This document shows positions 1 to 7,971 of a stretch of DNA of 34,505 nucleotides, one piece after another. The notes beneath the pieces are model-generated. The model searched no databases and was not told the origin of the DNA. It worked only from the letters and a program-made list of their open reading frames with translations. Each line of letters starts with the position of its first letter. The stretch's first letter is position 1. Made by a program: the position numbers and the translations under genes. The stretch is from assembly GCA_029938715.1 (NCBI GenBank), contig JAOZUK010000005.1, positions 1 to 34,505 of the forward strand, read 5' to 3'. This DNA is from Bacteroidales bacterium. Its GTDB lineage: Bacteria; Bacteroidota; Bacteroidia; Bacteroidales; GCA-2748055.

Positions 1-151
1 GGGGATGCAAATCCCTGAACATGGCTTATTTGCGCTTCTTTTGGCAACAACGTATCACGACTCTCAAACAGCCTGTCAAAAACTAAAACCCTTCATGCTA
101 CGTTTTACTTTAAAAATTTAACTTTACAATTCACTTTAAAACCCATAGTAA
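1..151. other. Leader region before the sugar-nucleotide operon; no gene identified
   Basis: This is the stretch upstream of ugd. A 38-codon open frame (5-121) and a second short open frame ending at about 87 run in from the left edge, but neither translation is recognisable, so the 3' end of an upstream gene cannot be confirmed or excluded. The last 50 bases are AT-rich. A TAACTTTA at 119-126 resembles the Bacteroidota -7 box TAnnTTTG, but no convincing TTG-type -33 box lies 19-21 bases upstream, so no promoter is called. Confidence 0.3.
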
Positions 152-1480
152 ATGAAGATAGCTGTTGTTGGCACAGGTTATGTCGGGCTGGTTTCCGGGA
201 CCTGCTTTGCAGAGACCGGAATTACTGTAATATGTGTGGATATTGATCAGGAGAAAATCGACAACCTGAAAAAGGTCATCATACCCATCTATGAGCCCGG
301 ACTTGATAATATGGTAAAAAGTAATGTGGATAAAGGCCTTTTATTCTTCAGTACCAATCTAGAAGAGAGTATTGTGGATTGCGATGCAGTTTTTATCGCG
401 GTGGGTACCCCTCCCGATGAAGATGGTAGTGCCGACCTTCAGTATGTACTTTCAGTCGCTGATGAAATAGGAAAATACATGCAGGATTACCTGGTTATAG
501 CCACAAAGAGTACGGTACCCATAAAAACTGCGGAGAAAGTAAGGCAAAAAGTTTCTGAGGCGTTGAAAAAGAGGGGTTCTGATCTGGAATTTGATGTGGC
601 CTCCAATCCTGAATTCTTAAAGGAAGGAGCAGCCATTAATGATTTCCTTAAACCCGACCGCATTGTAATCGGAACCGATTCTGTTCGGGCTGAAAAGCTT
701 ATGAAACGACTCTACAAACCTTTTCTTCTGAATGGTCATCCCATTGTTTTTATGGATATTACTTCAGCAGAGATGACCAAGTATGCAGCCAATTCCATGC
801 TCGCTACGAAGATCAGCTTTATGAACGATATTGCCAATTTATGTGAGGTGGTGGGTGCCGATGTGAATATGGTCAGAAGGGGAATTGGCAGTGATACCCG
901 AATAGGCAACAAATTTATCTATCCCGGAGCGGGATATGGAGGGAGCTGCTTTCCCAAAGACGTAAAAGCTCTGATTAAAACCGGGGATGAATATGGCCGT
1001 TCACTGGAGATTTTGAAAGCTGTAGAGCTGGTCAATGAAAATCAGAAAGCACTTATACCTGCCAAGGTGAAAGCATACTTTGGCAATGAGTTAAAAGGTA
1101 AAAAGCTTGGAATCTGGGGATTGTCATTCAAACCCCAGACAGATGATATGAGAGAAGCTCCTTCGTTGAGGATCATCGAGGAGTTGCTAAAGGAGGGGGT
1201 GGAGGTTCGCGCTTATGATCCGGTAGCCATGGAAGAAGCCAAAAGAAGGCTGGGTGACTCCATTGAATATTGTAATGATAAATACGAGGCATTGATCGAT
1301 TGTGACGGGTTAATAGTGGTCACTGAATGGTCCGAATTCAGGATCCTTAATTTCAAGGTACTTGAAAAACTGATGAAAGAGAAAGTGATTTTCGACGGTA
1401 GAAATATCTATGATGCAGAAGAGCTTCAGGAATTTGGATTCACTTATTACAGCATTGGTCGACAGCCTGTTAAGCCATAA
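152..1480 (+). CDS. ugd: UDP-glucose 6-dehydrogenase
   Basis: This enzyme oxidises UDP-glucose to UDP-glucuronate with two NAD+ in the cytoplasm, giving the precursor of uronic acids and of UDP-xylose. The 442-residue length is normal for the family. An N-terminal Rossmann motif GTGYVGL (residues 7-13) binds NAD, and the catalytic-cysteine motif [10 protein letters not shown] places the nucleophile at Cys266. The family residues Lys210 and Asn214 (in MTKYAANS) and Glu154/Lys157 (in NPEFLKEG) are present, as is the C-terminal UDP-binding domain with [10 protein letters not shown]. It is the first gene of a tight plus-strand operon; uxs begins five bases after its stop codon, and uses the product of this enzyme. 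Identification rests on motifs seen here plus well-known family features. Confidence 0.96.
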   Translation: MKIAVVGTGYVGLVSGTCFAETGITVICVDIDQEKIDNLKKVIIPIYEPGLDNMVKSNVDKGLLFFSTNLEESIVDCDAVFIAVGTPPDEDGSADLQYVLSVADEIGKYMQDYLVIATKSTVPIKTAEKVRQKVSEALKKRGSDLEFDVASNPEFLKEGAAINDFLKPDRIVIGTDSVRAEKLMKRLYKPFLLNGHPIVFMDITSAEMTKYAANSMLATKISFMNDIANLCEVVGADVNMVRRGIGSDTRIGNKFIYPGAGYGGSCFPKDVKALIKTGDEYGRSLEILKAVELVNENQKALIPAKVKAYFGNELKGKKLGIWGLSFKPQTDDMREAPSLRIIEELLKEGVEVRAYDPVAMEEAKRRLGDSIEYCNDKYEALIDCDGLIVVTEWSEFRILNFKVLEKLMKEKVIFDGRNIYDAEELQEFGFTYYSIGRQPVKP

Positions 1481-1485
1481 AGAGA

Positions 1486-2427
1486 ATGAAACGGATACTA
1501 ATCACCGGAGGAGCCGGGTTTATTGGATCTCACCTTTGCGATCGATTGCTGGAGGAGGGTAATGAAGTAATTTGCCTGGATAATTACTTTACGGGTGCCA
1601 AACGGAATATCATCCACCTGTTGGATAATCCCTATTTTGAATTGATTCGACACGATGTTACCTCTTCTTTTTATGTGGAGGTTGATGAAATATACAACCT
1701 GGCGTGCCCTGCATCTCCAATTCATTATCAGTACAATCCCATAAAGACAGTAAAGACTTCGGTCATGGGTGCCATAAATATGCTTGGACTGGCCAAGCGA
1801 ATAAAAGCCAAGGTGTTGCAGGCGTCCACCAGCGAAGTGTATGGAGACCCGACCATCCATCCCCAACCCGAAACTTACTGGGGAAATGTGAATCCCATTG
1901 GTACAAGGTCCTGTTATGATGAAGGGAAACGATGTGCCGAAACTCTTTTTATGGATTATCACCTTCAGAATAGAGTTAGAATTAAGATCATAAGGATCTT
2001 CAATACCTATGGACCCAGAATGCACCCCGATGACGGGCGTGTGGTCTCAAACTTTATTGTTCAGGCCCTGCAGGGCAAAGATCTGACCATCTATGGTGAT
2101 GGTTCACAAACAAGAAGCTTTCAATATGTGGACGATCTGCTTGAAGGCATGGTGCGAATGATGCAGACGGGCGATGAGGTCACCGGTCCAATTAATCTGG
2201 GTAATCCAGATGAGTTCACCATACTTAAACTGGCAAAGAAAGTTCTGGAGTTAACCGGTTCCAAATCGAAGCTAATTCAATTACCTCTTCCCCAGGATGA
2301 TCCTCTGCAACGGAAACCAGTGATAACAGAAGCCAAAATTCATCTAAACGACTGGGAACCTGTTGTGGGCCTGGATGAAGGATTACAAAGAACCATCACC
2401 TATTTTGATAATTTGTTAAGCAAGTAG
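1486..2427 (+). CDS. uxs: UDP-glucuronate decarboxylase (UDP-xylose synthase)
   Basis: This extended short-chain dehydrogenase/reductase would convert UDP-glucuronate to UDP-xylose. The NAD motif TGGAGFIG is at residues 7-14; the catalytic region has STSE (Glu117) and YDEGK (Tyr144, Lys148). The stretch around [18 protein letters not shown] and the [11 protein letters not shown] motif are typical of UXS rather than of RmlB, and the 313-residue length also fits UXS. It follows ugd by five bases and precedes rmlA by a single base, so translational coupling is likely. Immediate placement after the enzyme that makes its substrate supports the call. The closest alternative, dTDP-glucose 4,6-dehydratase (RmlB), is disfavoured by the length and by the UXS-type motifs. 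Confidence 0.92.
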   Translation: MKRILITGGAGFIGSHLCDRLLEEGNEVICLDNYFTGAKRNIIHLLDNPYFELIRHDVTSSFYVEVDEIYNLACPASPIHYQYNPIKTVKTSVMGAINMLGLAKRIKAKVLQASTSEVYGDPTIHPQPETYWGNVNPIGTRSCYDEGKRCAETLFMDYHLQNRVRIKIIRIFNTYGPRMHPDDGRVVSNFIVQALQGKDLTIYGDGSQTRSFQYVDDLLEGMVRMMQTGDEVTGPINLGNPDEFTILKLAKKVLELTGSKSKLIQLPLPQDDPLQRKPVITEAKIHLNDWEPVVGLDEGLQRTITYFDNLLSK

Positions 2428-2428
2428 A

Positions 2429-3316
2429 ATGAAAGGTATCATACTAGCAGGTGGAGCAGGAACACGTCTGCATCCCATTACCAAGGCTATCTCCAAACAG
2501 ATCATTCCGGTCTATGACAAACCCATGATCTATTACCCTTTGTCGGTACTTATGCTGGCCGGCATCAGAGAGATACTTATTATCTCCACCCCTGAAGACC
2601 TGCATCTGTATCAGACCCTACTGGACGATGGCAGTCAATTGGGCCTTTCGCTGAGTTACACCATACAACCCTCTCCGGATGGACTGGCTCAGGCATTTCT
2701 TTTGGGCGAAAACTTTATTGGAGACGATTCGGTGTGTCTGATCCTGGGAGATAACATATTCTATGGACACGGTTTTTCCAAAACATTGAAGAAGGCCGCT
2801 ACCCTCGATGATGGAGCTATTGTATTTGGATATTTTGTAAATGATCCAGAACGATACGGGGTAGTAGATTTTGATTCAGAGGGAAAGGTATTGAGCCTTG
2901 AAGAGAAGCCTGCCCTACCAAAATCAAATTATGCTGTAACCGGACTCTACTTTTACAGCAATGATGTGATCAGGAAAGCCAAAATCCTTGAACCGTCAGC
3001 ACGCGGTGAACTTGAAATCACAGATCTGAACAGATTATACCTGGAAGAGGAGCGACTTCAGGTAAGGATCATGGGAAGGGGAATGGCCTGGCTTGATACG
3101 GGCACCCAGGAGAGCCTCCTTCAGGCCGCTAATTATATCCATACCATTGAACAGCGCCAGGGATTAAAAATCTCCTGCATAGAAGAAATCGCATACCAGA
3201 TGAAATTTATTGGAAAATCCCAGCTATTGGAGCTTGCAGAGCAGATGAAGAAAAGCACCTATGGACAATATCTGCTGAGTATTGCAAATGAACGACTCTT
3301 TACCTCGGATATTTAA
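2429..3316 (+). CDS. rmlA: Glucose-1-phosphate thymidylyltransferase
   Basis: RmlA joins dTTP and glucose-1-phosphate to make dTDP-glucose, the first step to dTDP-L-rhamnose. The N-terminal nucleotidyltransferase signature is complete: GGAGTRLHP followed by [16 protein letters not shown] (about residues 8-37). The family motifs [10 protein letters not shown] and SLEEKP are also present. The 295-residue length is standard. It starts one base after the uxs stop codon. Its glucose-1-phosphate substrate would come from the phosphoglucomutase four genes downstream. Nothing looks truncated. Confidence 0.96.
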   Translation: MKGIILAGGAGTRLHPITKAISKQIIPVYDKPMIYYPLSVLMLAGIREILIISTPEDLHLYQTLLDDGSQLGLSLSYTIQPSPDGLAQAFLLGENFIGDDSVCLILGDNIFYGHGFSKTLKKAATLDDGAIVFGYFVNDPERYGVVDFDSEGKVLSLEEKPALPKSNYAVTGLYFYSNDVIRKAKILEPSARGELEITDLNRLYLEEERLQVRIMGRGMAWLDTGTQESLLQAANYIHTIEQRQGLKISCIEEIAYQMKFIGKSQLLELAEQMKKSTYGQYLLSIANERLFTSDI

Positions 3317-3323
3317 CAGGCTG

Positions 3324-3860
3324 ATGCAGATAAGAAAAACTGATATCAAAGGTTTATTTGTCCTGGAACCCAGGGTCTTTAAAGATACACGCGGCTATTT
3401 TTTTGAGAGTTTTCATAAACAAAATCTTGAAGATCACGGCATCGATTACAATTTCATCCAGGACAACCAATCCCGATCCTCCTTCGGAGTGGTCAGGGGA
3501 CTCCATTATCAAAGGTCACCCTGGGCTCAGACCAAGCTAATCAGGGTAATTGAGGGAGTGATTTATGATGTGGCTGTAGATATCCGTGCAGGATCTCCTA
3601 CCTATGGTCGATGGTATGGTCTTGAGCTTAGTGCTGAGAATTACCTTCAACTGCTTGTACCCGCAGGATTTGCCCATGGATTCTCAGTACTTTCTGAACA
3701 TGCAACGGTAAACTACAAATGTGATGCTTACTATAACCCCGCTTCCGAATCGGGTATTCATTGTGCCGATCCCCACCTGAACATCGATTGGAAACTCGAT
3801 TTAAGCCTGGCCGTGATTTCGGAAAAAGACAGGATTCTACCCCACTTAAAAGACATCTAA
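3324..3860 (+). CDS. rmlC: dTDP-4-dehydrorhamnose 3,5-epimerase
   Basis: RmlC epimerises dTDP-4-keto-6-deoxyglucose at C3 and C5. The cupin fold is recognisable from RGYFFESF near the start, VVRGLHYQ with the catalytic His61, and the second part VPAGFAHGF followed by YKCDAYY, which carries the conserved tyrosines. I chose the ATG at 3324, giving 178 residues beginning MQIRKTDIKG, which matches the usual family start. A further in-frame ATG at 3282 would add 14 residues inside the end of rmlA and is less likely. With 3324 as start the gene lies seven bases after rmlA and ten before rmlD. Confidence 0.95.
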   Translation: MQIRKTDIKGLFVLEPRVFKDTRGYFFESFHKQNLEDHGIDYNFIQDNQSRSSFGVVRGLHYQRSPWAQTKLIRVIEGVIYDVAVDIRAGSPTYGRWYGLELSAENYLQLLVPAGFAHGFSVLSEHATVNYKCDAYYNPASESGIHCADPHLNIDWKLDLSLAVISEKDRILPHLKDI

Positions 3861-3870
3861 ATAATTAAAT

Positions 3871-4737
3871 ATGAGCAAAGTACTTGTAACAGGAGCAAAC
3901 GGACAACTTGGGCGTGAAATCAAGAAGATCCGAAACAGTTTCAGACAGATCTATTCATTCACCGATATTGAGGAGTTGGATGTGTCTGATAAAGAGGTCC
4001 TGGAAAACTACCTGGCCTCCAATCCAGTAGATTACATCATCAACTGTGCCGCCTATACCGATGTGGATGGAGCCGAAGAGGATGTGGAAAGAGCCATGCA
4101 ACTCAACCGGGATGTACTGGTCAATTTCAAGAGCTGCCTGGAAAAACACTCTCAAACCCGCATATTTCATATCTCCACCGACTATGTTTTCAATGGCGAA
4201 CTCACACGTCCTTTGCGAGAGGATGACCGGACCGACCCACTGGGTATGTATGGAATTACCAAACTGGAGGGTGAAAAGGTACTACTGGGTCATCCGCGTG
4301 CAGTCATTATGCGGACTTCATGGCTCTTCAGTGTATTTGGAAAAAACTTTGTAAAGAGCATGATCAACCGGATGGACCAGCGGAACGATCTAAGAGTGGT
4401 ATACGACCAGATAGGTACACCTACATTTGCCGAAGACCTTGCCAGGGCTATTATGCAGATCATCTCCGACGTGGATTCGGGACATTCAGACTTTGTTCCG
4501 GGACTCTTCCATTACTCTAACGAAGGAGTTTGCAGCTGGTTTGACCTGGCTGTGGAAGTGTGCCGGTTAATCAATTGTAAAGGGAATGTAATTCCCATCG
4601 AATCTCATGAATACCCAACACCCGCAAAAAGGCCTGTTTATTCAGTTCTGAACAAATCCAAGATTAAAGAGGTCTATGGGGTAGAGGTACCTTACTGGAG
4701 AGATAGCCTGGAGAAATGCATTAAAAATTTGTTATAA
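3871..4737 (+). CDS. rmlD: dTDP-4-dehydrorhamnose reductase
   Basis: RmlD performs the last, NAD(P)H-dependent reduction giving dTDP-L-rhamnose. The protein shows the dinucleotide motif TGANGQLG (residues 7-14), the NCAAYTDVDGAE signature (about 58-69), STDYVFNG (102-109) and the catalytic YGITK pair Tyr127/Lys131. The length of 288 is normal. It is the third rml gene of the operon. rmlB, which makes the substrate of RmlC, is not present between rmlA and rmlC or anywhere else in the window, so the intermediate must come from a gene elsewhere. Confidence 0.95.
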   Translation: MSKVLVTGANGQLGREIKKIRNSFRQIYSFTDIEELDVSDKEVLENYLASNPVDYIINCAAYTDVDGAEEDVERAMQLNRDVLVNFKSCLEKHSQTRIFHISTDYVFNGELTRPLREDDRTDPLGMYGITKLEGEKVLLGHPRAVIMRTSWLFSVFGKNFVKSMINRMDQRNDLRVVYDQIGTPTFAEDLARAIMQIISDVDSGHSDFVPGLFHYSNEGVCSWFDLAVEVCRLINCKGNVIPIESHEYPTPAKRPVYSVLNKSKIKEVYGVEVPYWRDSLEKCIKNLL

Positions 4738-4755
4738 CTAAACAACCTTTCATAT

Positions 4756-6501
4756 ATGGATAACCAAAGCATACTTTCAGTTGTAAAGGAGAAAGCAGGT
4801 GTGTGGCTTGACAGTCCTATCGATGAAGCATCCAAGGATGCCATTCGGAGCATGATGGAAAACAATGAATCAGAGCTGATCGAGAGTTTTTACAAAGACC
4901 TTGAATTTGGAACAGGTGGACTGCGTGGCATCATGGGTGTAGGAACAAACCGGATGAATATTTATACGGTTGGGATGGCCACACAGGGCCTGTGCAACTA
5001 TCTGCTTCAACAGTTTGGAGACAGGGAAGAGATCAGTGTAGCCGTAGCACATGATTGCAGAAATAACAGTCCGTTATTTGCTCAAATTACGGCCCAGATC
5101 TGTATAGCCAATGGGATCAAAGCATATCTCTTTAATGAACTCAAGCCCACTCCCGAACTAAGCTTTGCAATCAGAGAGCTGGGATGCCAGAGTGGCGTTG
5201 TGGTCACCGCATCGCACAACCCAAAGGAGTACAATGGCTATAAGGTTTACTGGGATGATGGAGGTCAGATTATAAATCCCCATGATATCAATATCATCCA
5301 GGAAGTTCAAAATATTAAGTCCATAGCGGAAGTTAAGTTTGACGGTAACAAGGATTCGATCGTTACACTTGGTGAAGAGATGGATGCACTCTATATTGAC
5401 CAGGTAGTTAAACAATCATTAAATCCCGAACTAATTGAAGCCAATTCAGATGTAAAAATCGTATACACCCCCATACATGGCACCGGCGTAAAAATGGTTC
5501 CAAGAGCACTGAAGGCCCTGGGATTTAAGAACATCTACAATGTCCCCGAACAGGATGTGGTGGATGGGAATTTCCCAACTGTGTTATCACCCAATCCAGA
5601 AGAATCGGCAGCATTGGATATGGCTCTGAAAAGAGCAGATGAAGTAGGTGCTGATCTGGTGATGGCCACCGATCCGGATGCCGACAGGGTAGGAATAGCA
5701 GTCAGAGATGACAAGGGTAAACTTGTTCTCATCAACGGAAACCAGACTGCCGCTCTGCTTACCTACTACCTTCTCTCCCAATGGTCTGAAAAAGGCAAGC
5801 TGAAGGGGAAGGAGTACATAGTAAAAACCATCGTCACTACGGAACTAATTGCAGATATGGCCAGGCACTACGAGGTCCCATACGATGATGTGCTTACCGG
5901 ATTCAAATTCATTGCCGATATCATCAAGAAGAATGAAGATACAATGACCTTCATTGGCGGTGGCGAAGAGAGTTACGGTTTTATGGTAGGAGATTTTGTA
6001 AGAGATAAAGATGCAGTAACATCCTGCTCCATTATTGCTGAGCTGGCTGCCTGGGCCAAGAGCCAGGGGAAAAGTGTATACGATATCCTGATGGATATAC
6101 ATCTAAAGTTCTCATTTTATCTCGAATCCCTGATCAATGTGGTTAGAAAAGGAAAGTCGGGTGCGGAGGAGATTCAGGCCATGATGGCAGGTTTCAGGGA
6201 AAATCCACCAGAGCTAATCAATGACTCCCGGGTGGTTTGGATTCATGATTACCAGAAGCAGTTGAGTGCTAATAAGATAACGGGAGAAAACAAAAAAATA
6301 GATCTGCCTGTATCCAATGTATTGCAATTTCTGCTGGAAGATGGAAGCAAAGTTTCGGTTCGTCCCTCCGGAACTGAACCCAAGATAAAATTCTATTTCA
6401 GTGTTTACGAAAAGCTTGAAAGCCGGGAGGCCTACGAGACCACCAGAAGACTGCTGGAGCAGAAAATAGAGAATATGAAGAGAGACCTCAAACTATTGTA
6501 A
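4756..6501 (+). CDS. Phosphoglucomutase/phosphomannomutase (alpha-D-phosphohexomutase)
   Basis: This is a cytoplasmic alpha-D-phosphohexomutase, probably interconverting glucose-6-phosphate and glucose-1-phosphate and so feeding rmlA and UDP-glucose synthesis. The phosphoserine loop TASHNPKEYNGYK has catalytic Ser153, the metal loop is DPDADR (306-311), the sugar-binding loop is GGGEESYG and the phosphate-binding loop near the C-terminus is RPSGTEPK. The N-terminal FGTGGLRGIMG and the 581-residue length match the long PGM2/PgcA-type subgroup common in Bacteroidota and Firmicutes. It lies 18 bases after rmlD. Whether glucose or mannose phosphate is preferred cannot be told from sequence; the operon favours glucose. 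Confidence 0.93.
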   Translation: MDNQSILSVVKEKAGVWLDSPIDEASKDAIRSMMENNESELIESFYKDLEFGTGGLRGIMGVGTNRMNIYTVGMATQGLCNYLLQQFGDREEISVAVAHDCRNNSPLFAQITAQICIANGIKAYLFNELKPTPELSFAIRELGCQSGVVVTASHNPKEYNGYKVYWDDGGQIINPHDINIIQEVQNIKSIAEVKFDGNKDSIVTLGEEMDALYIDQVVKQSLNPELIEANSDVKIVYTPIHGTGVKMVPRALKALGFKNIYNVPEQDVVDGNFPTVLSPNPEESAALDMALKRADEVGADLVMATDPDADRVGIAVRDDKGKLVLINGNQTAALLTYYLLSQWSEKGKLKGKEYIVKTIVTTELIADMARHYEVPYDDVLTGFKFIADIIKKNEDTMTFIGGGEESYGFMVGDFVRDKDAVTSCSIIAELAAWAKSQGKSVYDILMDIHLKFSFYLESLINVVRKGKSGAEEIQAMMAGFRENPPELINDSRVVWIHDYQKQLSANKITGENKKIDLPVSNVLQFLLEDGSKVSVRPSGTEPKIKFYFSVYEKLESREAYETTRRLLEQKIENMKRDLKLL

Positions 6502-6510
6502 TAGAGACTT

Positions 6511-6927
6511 ATGAAATCATACCGAAAAGAATTGTGGTTTAACATCACCAAGCGACGAGAGCTAATAAATATCACACGTGACGTGGATGAGTGCCTACGT
6601 GAAAGTGGTATTCGCGAAGGTCTCATACTTTGCAATGCGATGCACATCAGTGCATCAGTGTTTATCAATGACGACGAATCAGGACTGCACCACGATTTCG
6701 AGGTGTGGCTGGAGAAACTGGCCCCGGAAAAACCACACAGCCAGTACCAGCACAATGGATTTGAAGACAATGCCGATGCCCACCTAAAACGAACCATTAT
6801 GGGTCGTGAGGTTGTGGTGGCTGTTACCCAGGGAAAAATGGACTTCGGCCCCTGGGAACAGATCTTCTACGGCGAGTTTGATGGCAAACGCCAGAAGAGG
6901 GTGTTGGTGAAGATTATCGGGGATTAG
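6511..6927 (+). CDS. yjbQ: YjbQ/UPF0047 family protein
   Basis: This 138-residue protein belongs to the YjbQ (UPF0047, PF01894) family, often annotated as secondary thiamine-phosphate synthase; its real role is not settled. The family signature is clear: [16 protein letters not shown] (about 42-57), [13 protein letters not shown] (60-72), [14 protein letters not shown] (81-94) and [13 protein letters not shown] (113-125). Conserved His45, His60, His61, His81 and His91 are candidate metal or phosphate ligands. It begins nine bases after the phosphomutase stop codon and is probably the last gene of the operon. A decayed second copy lies about 650 bases downstream. Confidence 0.9.
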   Translation: MKSYRKELWFNITKRRELINITRDVDECLRESGIREGLILCNAMHISASVFINDDESGLHHDFEVWLEKLAPEKPHSQYQHNGFEDNADAHLKRTIMGREVVVAVTQGKMDFGPWEQIFYGEFDGKRQKRVLVKIIGD

Positions 6928-6936
6928 AAAAAGAAA

Positions 6937-7416
6937 TTACTTTCCTGATTTTTCTGACATGTATTTCATGGCAGCGTCCATTTCAGCTTTAAATTCCTTA
7001 AACTCCATTTGAGAGCCTTGTATTACCATGCTCCAATACCTGGTTTGTGCCCCATGAGCAACTGCTTCTTCGATTTCCGCATCCGTTGCTCCAAATGCTT
7101 TTGCTGCTGCAGTATGGAAATAGACGCAATACACGCAGGGTATTTGACTAGCTACAGCTAGTTGTATTAACTCCCGGTATTTTGGCGAAATTGCATTGTC
7201 GGGGCTCGCTAATTGCTTAAATGTTTCCCAGGCCCCTGCCAGGGCGTGCTCAGGAAATACTTCAAACATTATAAGAAAGGTTCCATAGGTCTGGGTAATT
7301 TCCTTTTTAGCATTTTCGTAAGCCTCATTGTTCTGAGCGGATAATACCAATGTAAGCAGCAACATAGGAATAACCAATTTCACCCTTGTAAGGATGGTCT
7401 TGCTAGAATAGTTCAT
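6937..7416 (-). CDS. Exported carboxymuconolactone decarboxylase/AhpD-like protein
   Basis: The protein has 159 residues. Residues 1-27 look like a signal peptide (basic start, hydrophobic VIPMLLLTLVLSA), so the mature protein is probably periplasmic. The rest is a CMD/AhpD-like helical domain with the redox-type motif CVYCVYFH, that is C94-x2-C97-x3-H101, preceded by a conserved glutamate (Glu82), and GATDAEIEEAVAHGAQTR, typical of the family. AhpD relatives use this CxxC/His/Glu set in peroxide reduction, but the substrate here is unknown. An export signal is unusual for the family, though seen in some Bacteroidota. The gene converges on yjbQ with nine bases between the stop codons. Confidence 0.85.
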   Translation of the reverse strand: MNYSSKTILTRVKLVIPMLLLTLVLSAQNNEAYENAKKEITQTYGTFLIMFEVFPEHALAGAWETFKQLASPDNAISPKYRELIQLAVASQIPCVYCVYFHTAAAKAFGATDAEIEEAVAHGAQTRYWSMVIQGSQMEFKEFKAEMDAAMKYMSEKSGK

Positions 7417-7454
7417 GGAAATGATTTTAAGTGATGATTAGTAAGTGTATTAAA

Positions 7455-7486
7455 TAAATATATAACATTACACCTACCTTTGTCAA
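7455..7486 (-). promoter_or_regulatory. Predicted Bacteroidota-type promoter for the CMD-family gene
   Basis: On the minus strand the sequence reads TTGACA (7481-7486 reversed), then 18 bases, then TATATTTA (7455-7462 reversed). This fits the Bacteroidota consensus TTG, 19-21 bases, TAnnTTTG, with one mismatch in the last base; the gap measured from TTG is 21. The start codon is about 40 bases downstream. Prediction from sequence only. Confidence 0.5.
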
Positions 7487-7583
7487 GCGTATTATGCTGT
7501 ATATTAATATTTTAACATATTTTTAACATTACATTAATCCAGTGTCCCAGCTCATATTAAGGCTATTCCATCCAGCGTAAAAC

Positions 7584-7863
7584 TAATTTTGCTTAGTAAA
7601 TACCATGCATATTTCAGCCTCGATTTTCATTAACGACGATGAATCGGGTCTCCACCATGATTTCGAGGTGTGGCTGGAGAAGCTTGCACCTGAGAAACTT
7701 CCTGGAGATAAAGGCAATGGCTTCCTTTTACTGTTTTCAAGGATGAAATGAACCCAGAACCCTGTGAACAGCTCTTTTGCAATGACATAGGACTCATATT
7801 CACAAATCGCTTTTATGATGAAAAGATTGTAAGAATCCTCCTTTTTGTCGTAAACTGTTGATA
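7584..7863 (+). pseudogene. Decayed second copy of the yjbQ-family gene
   Basis: An open piece at 7590-7751 translates to a stretch containing [16 protein letters not shown] and then [15 protein letters not shown], nearly identical to residues 42-74 of the intact protein. It runs into nonsense and a stop at 7749-7751. A second piece in another frame (7751-7861) reads PCEQLF, where the intact protein has PWEQIF, and at DNA level shares CCCTG-GAACAG-TCTT; its end (KIVRILLFVV) resembles the intact C-terminus. The N-terminal 40 codons and the segment around [15 protein letters not shown] are missing, and an indel separates the LIL and VNTM codons near 7592. So this is a frameshifted, internally deleted relic. 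The first piece is certain, the second probable. Confidence 0.85.
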
Positions 7864-7971
7864 TGTTGATCAAAAAAAGTATCTCCTACGCTGAAAAATG
7901 CATCTGCTTTTATAAATTTAAGTGCTAATCAATGAAATGATCCTTTCGGCCATGAGGAAAGATTCATCCCT
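7864..7971. other. AT-rich leader of the SGNH hydrolase gene
   Basis: This is the end of the 555-base gap between the CMD-family gene and the SGNH gene; the gap also holds the promoter at 7455-7486 and the yjbQ relic. TAAATTTA at 7913-7920 resembles a -7 box, but no matching -33 box was found. No terminator, RNA gene or further coding sequence was seen. Confidence 0.3.

Noticed and set aside
5-121. Short open frame at the left edge of the window
   Set aside because: The 38-residue translation has no recognisable motif, and another frame is also partly open; the region is too short to decide.
3282-3323. Upstream ATG for rmlC
   Set aside because: It adds 14 residues without family similarity, inside the end of rmlA; the ATG at 3324 fits the family start.
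7583-7873. Minus-strand open frame of 96 codons over the yjbQ relic
   Set aside because: Half of it is the antisense of the relic's conserved stretch, and the same antisense pattern lies opposite the intact yjbQ gene, so it is a shadow.
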